Part shown: positions 48,393 through 56,158 of the stretch, in pieces
Numbering within the stretch: the first letter of the stretch is position 1
Layout of the letters: every line of letters starts with the position of its first letter
Source of the DNA: CAWAHD01 sp963781785
Lineage (GTDB): Bacteria > Planctomycetota > Planctomycetia > Isosphaerales > Isosphaeraceae
Direction: 5' to 3'
DNA: 64,000 bases
NCBI GenBank assembly: GCA_963781785.1
Contig: CAWAHD010000005.1
Coordinates: forward strand, 2,728,001 to 2,792,000
The notes under the pieces: model-generated
Database searches by the model: none
What the model saw: only the letters and a program-made list of their open reading frames with translations
Told to the model about the DNA's origin: nothing
Program-made: the position numbers and the translations under genes

Positions 48393-49920
48393 GAATGGCA
48401 CGAGGTTAGCCGTTATGCCGCCTTGCGCAAGCGTTTGCGCGCATTAGGGCGTGGTTCCATCAGGTATCGCTGCGCCTTGGGACGGCGTTTGTTGGCGCGA
48501 GGTTCCACCCGACCAAATCGATCACCGACTTCCTGTTGTGCGATCGCGCGAAGCATCGCTTGCAGCAAGAATTCCCGATCCGCCGGCGCTGCTCGCCGCA
48601 TTGCCTCTTGGAATGCCGTGATCGTTTGCAGCGTGCCTTTGAAGCTCAGCTGCCGCGGCCGCTTTTCGTGTGCATCGGCCGCCTGGGCCATCACACCTCG
48701 GATCAAGTTGTAAGCTAGTAAATGCATCCAGATCTCCTTCTCGACCATCTCCGGCGACTTGCACCGCAAGACATCCATTTGGAGCACGTCCTTGATCGAG
48801 CGCAGATCCAATTCGACATTCCAGCGCTGAAGGTAAAGATCCGCCAGTTCATCCTTCGTATACATTGTGGCGTCGAGCATGGTCGTGACCAGCACCACAT
48901 TGTCGACGCGGAAGCCAGGCTGCTCGACCTTGAACCGCAGCTCACGTACCGTGATTTCGTCAGGAATCTGAGCATAGGTTTCCTTGTCCATCCAGTCGGG
49001 ACGCTGCGGCTTGGCCCAAGTGACGAGGTGGTCTTCCACCCCCAGTCGTCGGCCGCGGCGAAAGTCGAACTTGCGGCCTTGGTACATGCGGAACAGCCCG
49101 TCGACCTCTCGATGCATCAGGGTCTCAAGCATGAAAAACGAGCCGAAATAGCGGTCTCCGAGCACGATTTCATCGGTTGCCAGACCGTCGAGCAGGGCAC
49201 GCAAGAGGGCTGGCTCGCCCGTTCCCTTTCCTTTGTACGGCCCCAATGCCATGTCGCGCGCAACGCCGGTGGCAAGCGAGATGATTACCGCCATCCGGAC
49301 TATGGGGAATCCCAGCCCGATGCCTTGAGTGTTCGCCTGGGGAAAGGCTCGCTGGTTCTCCGGCGTGTCTGGCATCGAGGCGGTGGTGCCGTCGACCAAC
49401 GAGACGTGACGGCCCTTCCAAAGCCAGTCGTCGCTGGCGCCAGCCTCGATCCTCTCGGCGGTCTCTTGGACCAGGCGAACGATGACTTTCAGCGGAAGTC
49501 GCCGGCGCGCCTCGCAGTAGCTCGTGGTCTCCGCTGAGCACGGCTTGCGACCGTTAAGCGCCATCCAGAGGATCAACCGCATGACTGCCGCGCGACACGA
49601 GTGATCCTGGTCGAGCACCTGAGAGAGGAACAGGCAAAGGGTTACAAACGGGGTGTAGATGCGATCTTTGAACTGAACGCCCTCGGAGGTCAAAGCCGAC
49701 TCGACCATATCGGCGTCGAGGATCTCGTGAAACGGAAGAGCGTCGGAGTCGAGGGTTGATTTGATCTTCTCTGAAATTCGCCGTCGTGTAGGCTGGAACA
49801 TCGTCGGCCTCCTTGCCGGATAGGAATTGGATCAGTCAATCACCAATCCTTGTCCCAAGGAGGACGACTTTTGTCTATCCTGTTTTGACGATTGCGGTTA
49901 CGAATAACCTCGTGCCATTC
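48393..49920 (-). mobile_element. complete IS4-type insertion sequence, 1,528 bp
   Basis: Inverted ends share GAATGGCACGAGGTTA exactly. The flanks 48382-48392 and 49921-49931 are identical GTGTCTGGAAC, an 11-bp target duplication within the 3' end of repeat copy 8. A single intact transposase gene fills the element. Preservation of ends, duplication and frame points to recent insertion. Confidence 0.92.
48413..49801 (-). CDS. IS4-type transposase
   Basis: 462 aa. DDE core: SLVDGTTASMPDTPENQRAF (first Asp), LGDRYFGSFFMLETLM (second Asp) and YLQRWNVELDLRSIK, which fits the Y-(2)-R-(3)-E-(6)-K signature with the catalytic Glu. An N-terminal region (FVTLCLFLSQVLDQDHSCRA) is typical of the family. 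The C-terminus is basic (NARKRLRKAA). The frame is intact, unlike most genes in this window. It should move its own element by cut-and-paste and could mobilise the 226-bp derivative at 32261-32486. Confidence 0.93.
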   Translation of the reverse strand: MFQPTRRRISEKIKSTLDSDALPFHEILDADMVESALTSEGVQFKDRIYTPFVTLCLFLSQVLDQDHSCRAAVMRLILWMALNGRKPCSAETTSYCEARRRLPLKVIVRLVQETAERIEAGASDDWLWKGRHVSLVDGTTASMPDTPENQRAFPQANTQGIGLGFPIVRMAVIISLATGVARDMALGPYKGKGTGEPALLRALLDGLATDEIVLGDRYFGSFFMLETLMHREVDGLFRMYQGRKFDFRRGRRLGVEDHLVTWAKPQRPDWMDKETYAQIPDEITVRELRFKVEQPGFRVDNVVLVTTMLDATMYTKDELADLYLQRWNVELDLRSIKDVLQMDVLRCKSPEMVEKEIWMHLLAYNLIRGVMAQAADAHEKRPRQLSFKGTLQTITAFQEAMRRAAPADREFLLQAMLRAIAQQEVGDRFGRVEPRANKRRPKAQRYLMEPRPNARKRLRKAA

Positions 49921-49978
49921 GTGTCTGGAACACCTCTCTGGCGCATGGGTGCCTGGGACTCCTGGGTGTTTGGAACTC
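49921..49978 (+). repeat. repeat copy 8, remainder and extra 3' ends
   Basis: After the duplicated GTGTCTGGAAC there are two further degenerate ends, TGGGTGCCTGGGAC and TGGGTGTTTGGAAC, each preceded by short repeat sequence. Confidence 0.75.
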
Positions 49979-50000
49979 CCCGCACGAGCCGCACGCGCGC

Positions 50001-50230
50001 CACGCGGCGCGTGACGCACCCGGTACGTCACGAGGAGGCGGCAGGATCCGCATAACGCGCAGCCGTATACCCCGCTGGGATCGGCGATCCCAGGCTGAAC
50101 CGCGACGACGGCCGCGGCGTCTCATCGGACTGATCGGACTGATCGGACTGATCGGTCGGATCGGACAGATCGGACGCGGCGACCGGATCGCGCGGCCTAA
50201 GTGAAGGGCCGGATGGCGCAGCCTGAGTGA
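50001..50230. repeat. ~200-bp dispersed repeat, copy 1
   Basis: Closely matches 54588-54786. Contains a GTGACGCA...TGCGTCAC-like pair (imperfect here), CTGGGATC-GGC-GATCCCAG and a short tandem array of ATCGGACTG. It lies just upstream of a 150-bp repeat copy, as does the other copy. Confidence 0.8.
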
Positions 50231-50267
50231 AGGAACACATCACTCCGCGAGTTTGGGGCGACGGGCG

Positions 50268-50476
50268 ACGCAGACACCCATCGGTCACCGAAGGGGATTG
50301 CCGGAGCGTTGCATCTGGAACCTCTTTACCATCAAGATCTTGCTGGAGCGTGCCGGTCCGAGGACGGGTGCGCCGAGCATGGGTGCATTTCTCTCCGGCG
50401 CATGGGTGTCTGGAAGTCCTGGCACGTGGGTGTCTGGAAGTTTGCGTGGGTGTCTGGAAGTTTGGGTGTCTGGAAG
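50268..50476 (+). repeat. 150-bp repeat, copy 9, with four 3' ends
   Basis: Body 50268-50416, then TGGGTGTCTGGAAG recurs at 50427, 50447 and 50463, so four 3' terminal sequences stand in tandem at 10-25-bp spacing. Confidence 0.9.
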
Positions 50477-50642
50477 TCTTGGCGCGCTTTACGGAATTCT
50501 CTGTTTTTGACTGCAACCTGCTCCGATCTCAACAGTGCAGACCGCTCCGATTCATTCACCGCGAGCCTGCTCCGCTCGCGCCAAAATCCATGCATGCGCT
50601 CGCAATCTCGACTCCGATCGGGGAGAAGGGGAAAATCCCAGG

Positions 50643-52319
50643 ATGAGGAATCGGATTGTCTCGAGTGACGGCACCGGCGTGATGATCGCCTTGCTGTTAC
50701 TGCTCGGTTCGAGCGCGACCCTCGCCGAGGCGCCGTCCGATCGTCCGGCGAGTTCCGGAACCGAGACGGGGCAGGCGACGAGGCGCTCGCTATCTTCAAG
50801 GTTGGTCAACTGGTTTTCCAGGCGCAAGGATCCGGGGAATCTCGGTACACCATCGGCCGCGGCGTCGACACTTCCCGACGCGAGTGAGCTCCATCGTGGC
50901 GAGGACGGAGCGGGCGAACTGAGCCTCCATTCCCCGGTGTCCGCCATCCAGCCCCCGGCCGACAGTCGCAACATGTCGCCTTCTGAACCGGGACCCAGGG
51001 AGCCGGGGCCCACGCTCAGCAACCGTGGTCTCGCGGCGCCCTATCCATCAACCGCCAGCGGCGAGCCGCTCGCATCCGGTCCGGAATCTGACAGCCTGGC
51101 GGCCGCCGCGACGGAGGACGCCCGCACCTTGCTCATGGAGGTGCTCGGCGTCCCGGAGGATGCGCCGTTCAAGATCCGTGGGTGGATCGAAAACAGCTAT
51201 ACGGGAAACACCAACGGCCGGGGGAACGGCATCAACTTCGGGGTCAATCCCAACTACAAGGCCGACCAGTGGATGGGCAACCAGTACTATCTCATCGTCG
51301 AGAGGCCGCTCAAGCAGGAAGACAAGGTCAACTTCGGGTTCCGAATGGACAACTTGTTCGGCAACGACTGGCGGTTCACCTTCATGCAGGGGCTATTCAA
51401 CCGCGCCTTCCCCAACGGCTGGTTCGCGGGATACGACATGCCCCAGTTCTTCGGCGAGGTCCACCTGCCGATCCTGACCCCGGGAGGGCTCGACATCAAG
51501 GGAGGCCGTTGGTACACGATAGCCGGCTACGAGTCGGTGATGGCGCCGGAACGCACGCTCCTCTCGGTACCGTACTCGTTCGCCTACGGTCAGCCGTTCA
51601 CCCACATCGGTGTGCTGACCACGCTGCATGTGACTGACAGAATCGATCTCTACAACGGGTCGATCAACGGCTGGGACCGATGGATCAACCAGCGGTACAT
51701 CTGGGGCTATATCGGCGGTTTCGCCTGGACATCCCGGAACGACCAGACCAGGCTGGCATTCACGGCAATCTGGGGGCCGGACCAGTTTCCCAGCTTTCTA
51801 CCGGCCAATCAGCCCATCTACCCGACGGGTTACGTCAACATTCCCTCCGTCGCCGGCCTGAACAACACCGCATATCACCGCGACGACCGCACTCTGTTCA
51901 CAGTCGTGCTCAAGCAGAAGTGGACGGACAGGCTGAGCCAGGTCACGGGGACGGGAGCGGGAATGGAGCGCGCGGTCCCGGGCCTGGGCGCCCCTCTGAT
52001 CGACGGCGTTCCCCAGAACGCCCAGGCGAGATATGACACCTGGTACGGTTTCGTCAACAGTTTCCTCTACAGTTTCACCGACACTCTGACCGGTGTTTGG
52101 CGCTCGGAGGTTTTCTGGGACACAAACGGGGCGCGCACTGGCCAGCTCGTGGGCGATCGCTATTACGAGATGACCTTGGGCGCCCGGTACAAGCCTAAAG
52201 ATTGGCTCTTGATCCGGCCTGAAGTGCGCTATGACTGGTCGCAGTTCCATCCCGCGTATGCCAACGACACGCGGAAGTCGCAGCTCACTCTTGCTTTTGA
52301 CATCATCGTGTCGTTCTGA
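50643..52319 (+). CDS. outer-membrane beta-barrel protein (BBP2-type porin)
   Basis: 558 aa. Signal peptide (VMIALLLLLGSSATLAEAPS). Residues about 30-180 are Ser/Pro-rich linker. The barrel begins at FKIRGWIENSYTGNTNGRGN and shows alternating strands such as YYLIVERPLKQEDKVNFGFR, MDNLFGNDWRFTFMQGLFNR, GGLDIKGGRWYTIAGYESVM and WLLIRPEVRYDWSQFHPAYA, ending with a terminal Phe (AFDIIVSF), the usual outer-membrane sorting signal. It matches the putative beta-barrel porin-2 family, common in planctomycetes. It should allow solute passage; specificity unknown. It sits between two repeat copies. Confidence 0.88.
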   Translation: MRNRIVSSDGTGVMIALLLLLGSSATLAEAPSDRPASSGTETGQATRRSLSSRLVNWFSRRKDPGNLGTPSAAASTLPDASELHRGEDGAGELSLHSPVSAIQPPADSRNMSPSEPGPREPGPTLSNRGLAAPYPSTASGEPLASGPESDSLAAAATEDARTLLMEVLGVPEDAPFKIRGWIENSYTGNTNGRGNGINFGVNPNYKADQWMGNQYYLIVERPLKQEDKVNFGFRMDNLFGNDWRFTFMQGLFNRAFPNGWFAGYDMPQFFGEVHLPILTPGGLDIKGGRWYTIAGYESVMAPERTLLSVPYSFAYGQPFTHIGVLTTLHVTDRIDLYNGSINGWDRWINQRYIWGYIGGFAWTSRNDQTRLAFTAIWGPDQFPSFLPANQPIYPTGYVNIPSVAGLNNTAYHRDDRTLFTVVLKQKWTDRLSQVTGTGAGMERAVPGLGAPLIDGVPQNAQARYDTWYGFVNSFLYSFTDTLTGVWRSEVFWDTNGARTGQLVGDRYYEMTLGARYKPKDWLLIRPEVRYDWSQFHPAYANDTRKSQLTLAFDIIVSF

Positions 52320-52371
52320 CCGAGGGTCGGGTTTGCGTTCAACGGCGGCTCTCGGGAACCTCGAAAGCAGG

Positions 52372-52548
52372 GATTGCAGACACCCACACAGTGACGGGGT
52401 TGCAGACACCCCTCAGTCACCGGAGCGGGTGGCGGGAGCGTTGCATGTGGAACCTCTTTACCATCAAGACCTTGCTGGAGCGTGCCGGTCTGAAGTGGGG
52501 TGCGCGGGGCATGGCTGCATTTCTCTCTGGCGTATGGGTGTCTGGAAC
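52372..52548 (+). repeat. 150-bp repeat, copy 10, with duplicated 5' end
   Basis: An extra 5' end (ATTGCAGACACCCA at 52372) precedes the full copy beginning at 52399 (GTTGCAGACACCCC) and ending TGGGTGTCTGGAAC at 52548. Confidence 0.9.
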
Positions 52549-52651
52549 TCCCGCGAAGCCTTCGAGGAGCCCGCCGAACGAACCAAGCTAGCCGGCGCTG
52601 CCCGCGTGCGCCGAAGGACGCACGCCGGACAGCGTCCGTTTGAGCGAGCGG

Positions 52652-53125
52652 TTAAGCGTTGTTGCCAACGGAAAGCTCGACGATCTCGGCTTGAATGGCG
52701 CCACCATGAACCTGGACCCGGGCCACCGACAGCGGCAGCTTAAACCGACGCGGCCCGGCGCTGCCAGGATTCAGAAAGACCACCCCATCCCGCTTCTCGA
52801 TCTGCGGCCGGTGCGAATGCCCGGAAACCACCACATGAATCCCCGCCACCCGCGGATCGAGATCGAGCTCCTCGACAATATGCAGCACGTAGAACAGGGT
52901 ACCGTCAACATCGAGCAACTCGGTTTGGGGGATGTCGAAGGCCCAACGGCCCGTGTCGATATTGCCGCGGACGACCGTAACTGGCGCGAGCGCGCTTAGA
53001 CGCTCAACCACTGTCGCATCGCCAATATCGCCCGCGTGGATGATGAAGTCGCTCCCGTTCAGCGCGTCGAGCGCTTCTTGGCGTAGAAGGCCATGAGTGT
53101 CGGAGATCACGCCCACGGTGCGCAT
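52652..53125 (-). CDS. YfcE/MJ0936-family metallophosphoesterase
   Basis: 157 aa with the full calcineurin-like set: VGVISDTHGLL (D-x-H), FIIHAGDIGDA (GD), VVRGNIDTG (GN-D), VVVSGHSHRPQIE (GHSH) and FLNPGSAGPRR. Two metal ions are bound and phosphodiester or phosphomonoester substrates are hydrolysed. Length and motifs are normal for the family. No signal peptide. It stands alone between repeat copy 10 and non-coding sequence. Confidence 0.93.
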   Translation of the reverse strand: MRTVGVISDTHGLLRQEALDALNGSDFIIHAGDIGDATVVERLSALAPVTVVRGNIDTGRWAFDIPQTELLDVDGTLFYVLHIVEELDLDPRVAGIHVVVSGHSHRPQIEKRDGVVFLNPGSAGPRRFKLPLSVARVQVHGGAIQAEIVELSVGNNA

Positions 53126-53512
53126 AGCAGAAACAACGCCTCACGTAATGCCGTTCACTGGCCGGCCCGCCGCCAACCAATCTGAGACGCACGTAACTAT
53201 CCTCCAGCCATCCAACGATTGACAATGACTGTGCCCGTAATTCACCCAACGTTTACCCGGTCAATGAAATGCCGGTGTTTTGATCCCCATGGGGACGCGG
53301 CGGATCCCTGGGTGTCTGGAATCCCCTGTGTCCGATGTGTAAAAGGTGGATATGCCGAACGGATAAATGAACTCTTGCAGGTCGATTCAGGACTTACGTC
53401 AAATTGTCTGTGTAAAGCTTGGACTAGAGATCACATTTGACAGTCAGCAGTCGTGGGGAACCGGGCGATGCGAACGCCCCACGTGCGGTCAACGGTGCGA
53501 AGGTAGCAGGTC
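53126..53512. other. intergenic region with a solo repeat end
   Basis: 387 bp without a gene. Includes a single 150-bp-repeat 3' terminus, TGGGTGTCTGGAAT, at 53309-53322, with no repeat body. Confidence 0.5.
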
Positions 53513-53836
53513 ATGGGATTGCGACGTGGGCTATCGATCGGGGGGCGGCTCGTCTTCGGCTTGTTACTTATTGTGGCCATGGTCGTTGTAGCGCGATACT
53601 GTTTCTGGCAGGCCCCCAGAGATGCGTGGCGCGGACCTTTATCGCTTCCTCTTTTCTTGATCCTGGCATCACTGCTGGGCCTATTGATTCGATCATTTTG
53701 TCGTGCGACGGTCGGCGAAACCGCGGTGATTATTGCAATTATCTTTGTTCTGGAATGTTCGATCTTGCCCGCCGTAGACCCGCACTCAGGACGGCATCGT
53801 CCGCAGACCGCTAGCCCGAGCGCCGTCCAACCGTAA
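53513..53836 (+). CDS. small membrane protein, hypothetical
   Basis: 107 aa with three hydrophobic segments: GGRLVFGLLLIVAMVVVARY, SLPLFLILASLLGLLIRSFC and TAVIIAIIFVLECSILPAV. No ribosome site is obvious beyond GAAGG 11 bases upstream. No family recognised. Confidence 0.5.
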   Translation: MGLRRGLSIGGRLVFGLLLIVAMVVVARYCFWQAPRDAWRGPLSLPLFLILASLLGLLIRSFCRATVGETAVIIAIIFVLECSILPAVDPHSGRHRPQTASPSAVQP

Positions 53837-54347
53837 GCCGTGAACCATAGTTGGCGCGGGCAGTCGGGCGCGGGACGATGTCGGGAAGTGGAAACGGTGA
53901 TCGAGAATCGAGAGTTGACAGCCTGAGTTAGGTGGCAAGCGGAGCGGGCGTGATGGGTGATCACCTTGTAGCCGTAGCTATCGTCTTCGATGTCGCCCTG
54001 GTGCTCTATGCCATGCTGACGAAGGCCCAGCATGCCTGCCGACGCAGATCGCGACGGCATCGGTGGTACGCCGACTGGTACGCCGGCGCGGCCAGGGGTT
54101 GCCGGCGAATGGCAGGGCTGTACGCCTCTCGCGCCGAGTCGGTGGCGGGGGTCCGGGCTCGGGCCTTTTATCGAAGGATGAGTGAGACATTGCCTCGGGA
54201 CGGGGCACGTCATGAATTCGAGTCGAGGAGACATTCGCTTCGTGCGTGCTTCTGGGACTTCATGGCTTAACGATGCGATGCAGTGGTTTCGGTCCGCCTT
54301 GAGAGATGGAAACGGTGATTCATAGGTGGCATGAGACGGGAGTTCTG
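53837..54347. other. region without a confident gene
   Basis: 511 bp. A plus-strand frame at 53932-54270 has a hydrophobic start and an Arg-rich middle (GVRARAFYRRMSETLPR) and could be a decayed small membrane gene, but I cannot support it. Confidence 0.35.
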
Positions 54348-54605
54348 ATGGGGAGTTCACCGGCCAGCACCGACCTCCCCAAGGTTTGGTGCGATTTCAA
54401 CGCTTGCGGATGGAGCGGCGAGCCGGGGGACGATTGCTTCTATTCCTTCGATAGGGCAGGGCTGGCGGCCCTTTCCCCGCGCCCAGGCTTGCGAGTCTTC
54501 GCCTACGACTACTCGGGCGACGGCGAGGAGGTGTTCGGTTGCGAGGCGACCCTGGAACGCCTCGGTGAGGGCTGGCGGCTTCGACGCGCGACACTCGGCG
54601 CGTGA
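54348..54605 (+). CDS. small conserved hypothetical protein
   Basis: 85 aa: DLPKVWCDFNACGWSGEPGD, CFYSFDRAGLAALSPRPGLR, VFAYDYSGDGEEVFGCEATL. The KVW-DFNA-GWSG pattern is that of a small soluble protein family widespread in planctomycetes with no known function. The stop (54603-54605) lies within the following ~200-bp repeat, so the last residues may not be native. Confidence 0.65.
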   Translation: MGSSPASTDLPKVWCDFNACGWSGEPGDDCFYSFDRAGLAALSPRPGLRVFAYDYSGDGEEVFGCEATLERLGEGWRLRRATLGA

Positions 54606-54786
54606 CGCATCGGGTGCGTCACGAGGAAGCGGCAGGATCCGCATCACGCGCAGCCGTATACCCCGCTGGGATCCGCGATCCCAGGCTAAACCGCGACGCC
54701 GGCCGCGGCGTCTCATCGGACTGATCGGACGCGGCGACCCGATCGCACAGCCTGAGTGAAGCGCCGGATGGCGCATCCTGAGTGGA
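54588..54786. repeat. ~200-bp dispersed repeat, copy 2
   Basis: Counterpart of 50001-50230, with fewer ATCGGACTG units. Includes perfect hairpins GTGACGCA-TCGGG-TGCGTCAC and CTGGGATC-CGC-GATCCCAG. It directly precedes repeat copy 11. Confidence 0.8.
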
Positions 54787-54933
54787 TGCAGACACCCCTC
54801 AGTCACCGAATGGGAGTGCCGGAGCGTTGCATCTGGGACCTCTTTACCATCAAGACCTTGCTGCAGTTTCCGGTCTAAGGACGGATGCGCCGAGCGTGAG
54901 TGCATTTCTCTCTGGCGCATGGGTGTCTGGAAC
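54785..54933 (+). repeat. 150-bp repeat, copy 11
   Basis: Starts GATGCAGACACCCC, ends TGGGTGTCTGGAAC. Subfamily with GTTGCATCTGG. Confidence 0.9.
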
Positions 54934-54996
54934 TCCTACGGCGAGCTGCGGGCCGAGATCGACGTGTAAACAGAAGAAGATGCAGGGAGAACCAGG

Positions 54997-55845
54997 TTGA
55001 AGGTCCATGCCATTCAGACTGGAACGGTAAGGGTAAAGGTCTGCCAAAGGATCGGGCGGGGAAGAGGATTCATGCGGCAGGTCAACATTCTGCTCGACCG
55101 CTCTTGGACCGAGCCACTCCCCATCTACGCGTGGGCGGTCGAGACTCCCGCAGGCGTCGTTATGGTGGACACGGGGGAAACCTCTCGGACGGGTGAACCG
55201 GGTTACTTCCCCCGCTGGCACCCGTACTTCCGGTTGGCGGTCCGGCTCGACGTAACCCCGGAGCAGGAGGTCGGACCGCAATTGCTCAAGCTCGGCATTC
55301 GCCCCGACGACGTGCGGACCGTCATCCTCACCCATCTGCACACTGACCACGCAGGCGGTCTGCATCACTTTCCCAGGAGCAAGATACTTGTGTCTGACCA
55401 GGAATTGGCGCTTGCGAAAGGGTTCGCTGGGCGGCTTCGAGGTTATTTGCCGAACCGATGGCCACAGTGGTTCGCTCCCAGGTCGATCGTCTTCGAGCCG
55501 AAAGCCGTTGGACCCTTTGATCGAAGTCACCATGTCACCTCTGATGGCACAGTCGTCATTGTGCCGACCCCAGGACACACGCCAGGGCACGTCTCGGTGA
55601 TCGTCTTGGATGCCGATGTCAATTACTTCCTGGCGGGCGACACGACCTATACGCAGCAATCCCTTCTTGAAGAGCAAGTCGATGGTGTCAGTCCCAGCGA
55701 GGCTGTCTCGCTAGAGACCATGCAACGAATTGTCCGGTACGCTCGGAGTCAGCCGATGATCTACCTGCCCGCACACGACCCTGAGTCGGCAGATCGTCTG
55801 GCGAACGTTATTCCGGTTCGGGTTGCTGAGGATCTCAAGGCATGA
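54997..55845 (+). CDS. N-acyl homoserine lactonase-like metallo-beta-lactamase fold enzyme
   Basis: 282 aa from a TTG start after AGGGAGAA. MBL-fold landmarks: AGVVMVDTGETS, VILTHLHTDHAGGLHHFP (HxHxDH zinc site), TPGHTPGHVSVIV (His ligand), FLAGDTTYTQQ (Asp ligand) and YLPAHDPESADRL (final His). This is the AttM/AiiA-type lactonase subgroup by architecture; the true substrate may be another lactone or ester. No signal peptide. The stop overlaps the start of the truncated SRPBCC gene (ATGA). Confidence 0.85.
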   Translation: MKVHAIQTGTVRVKVCQRIGRGRGFMRQVNILLDRSWTEPLPIYAWAVETPAGVVMVDTGETSRTGEPGYFPRWHPYFRLAVRLDVTPEQEVGPQLLKLGIRPDDVRTVILTHLHTDHAGGLHHFPRSKILVSDQELALAKGFAGRLRGYLPNRWPQWFAPRSIVFEPKAVGPFDRSHHVTSDGTVVIVPTPGHTPGHVSVIVLDADVNYFLAGDTTYTQQSLLEEQVDGVSPSEAVSLETMQRIVRYARSQPMIYLPAHDPESADRLANVIPVRVAEDLKA

Positions 55846-55901
55846 AAGAGACTCACACCGATATCGAGATCACTGCCCCCGCAGAGAAGGTCTGGGGAGG
55901 A
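55842..55901 (+). pseudogene. N-terminal fragment of an SRPBCC-family gene
   Basis: MKETHTDIEITAPAEKVWG is the typical first strand and helix of SRPBCC/START-like proteins. It is cut after about 20 codons by repeat copy 12. It overlaps the lactonase stop by 4 bp, so the pair was once an operon. Confidence 0.65.
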
Positions 55902-56051
55902 GTTGCAGACACCCACCAGCCACCGAATGGGAGTGCCGGAGCGTTGCATGTGGAACCTCTTTACCATCAAGACCTTGCTTGACCGTGCCGGTCTGAGGAC
56001 GGGTGCGCCGGGCATGGCTGCATTTCTCTCTGGCGTACGGGTGTCTGGAAC
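55902..56051 (+). repeat. 150-bp repeat, copy 12
   Basis: GTTGCAGACACCCA to CGGGTGTCTGGAAC, exactly 150 bp. It truncates the SRPBCC gene and lies about 100 bp before the TIR operon. Confidence 0.9.
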
Positions 56052-56158
56052 TATCACGCGCTACTTGCTGAAGTTCACCCGCGGTACAATGGCTCGGCGG
56101 TCGTAACCTCGCCGGAAAGTACTTGCCAAATGCACTCGGCCTTTGCCCCTGGATTGCG

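Noticed and set aside
26550..56051. Integron-like cassette array with the 150-bp repeat as attC
   Set aside because: Unidirectional repeats between small genes recall a super-integron, but the ends lack the RYYYAAC/GTTRRRY core sites, the enclosed genes face both ways and include whole operons, and no integrase is visible.
26550..56051. Conserved peptide across the repeats (MGVPERCMWNLFTIKTLL, and PDTHAPERNAAMPGAPVLRP on the other strand) as a protein family
   Set aside because: The frames recur only because the DNA is repeated. Frames vary at the ends, there is no ribosome site, and changes are not biased to third positions.
26550..56051. CRISPR array
   Set aside because: Repeats are ~150 bp, kilobases apart, with no uniform spacers and no cas genes.
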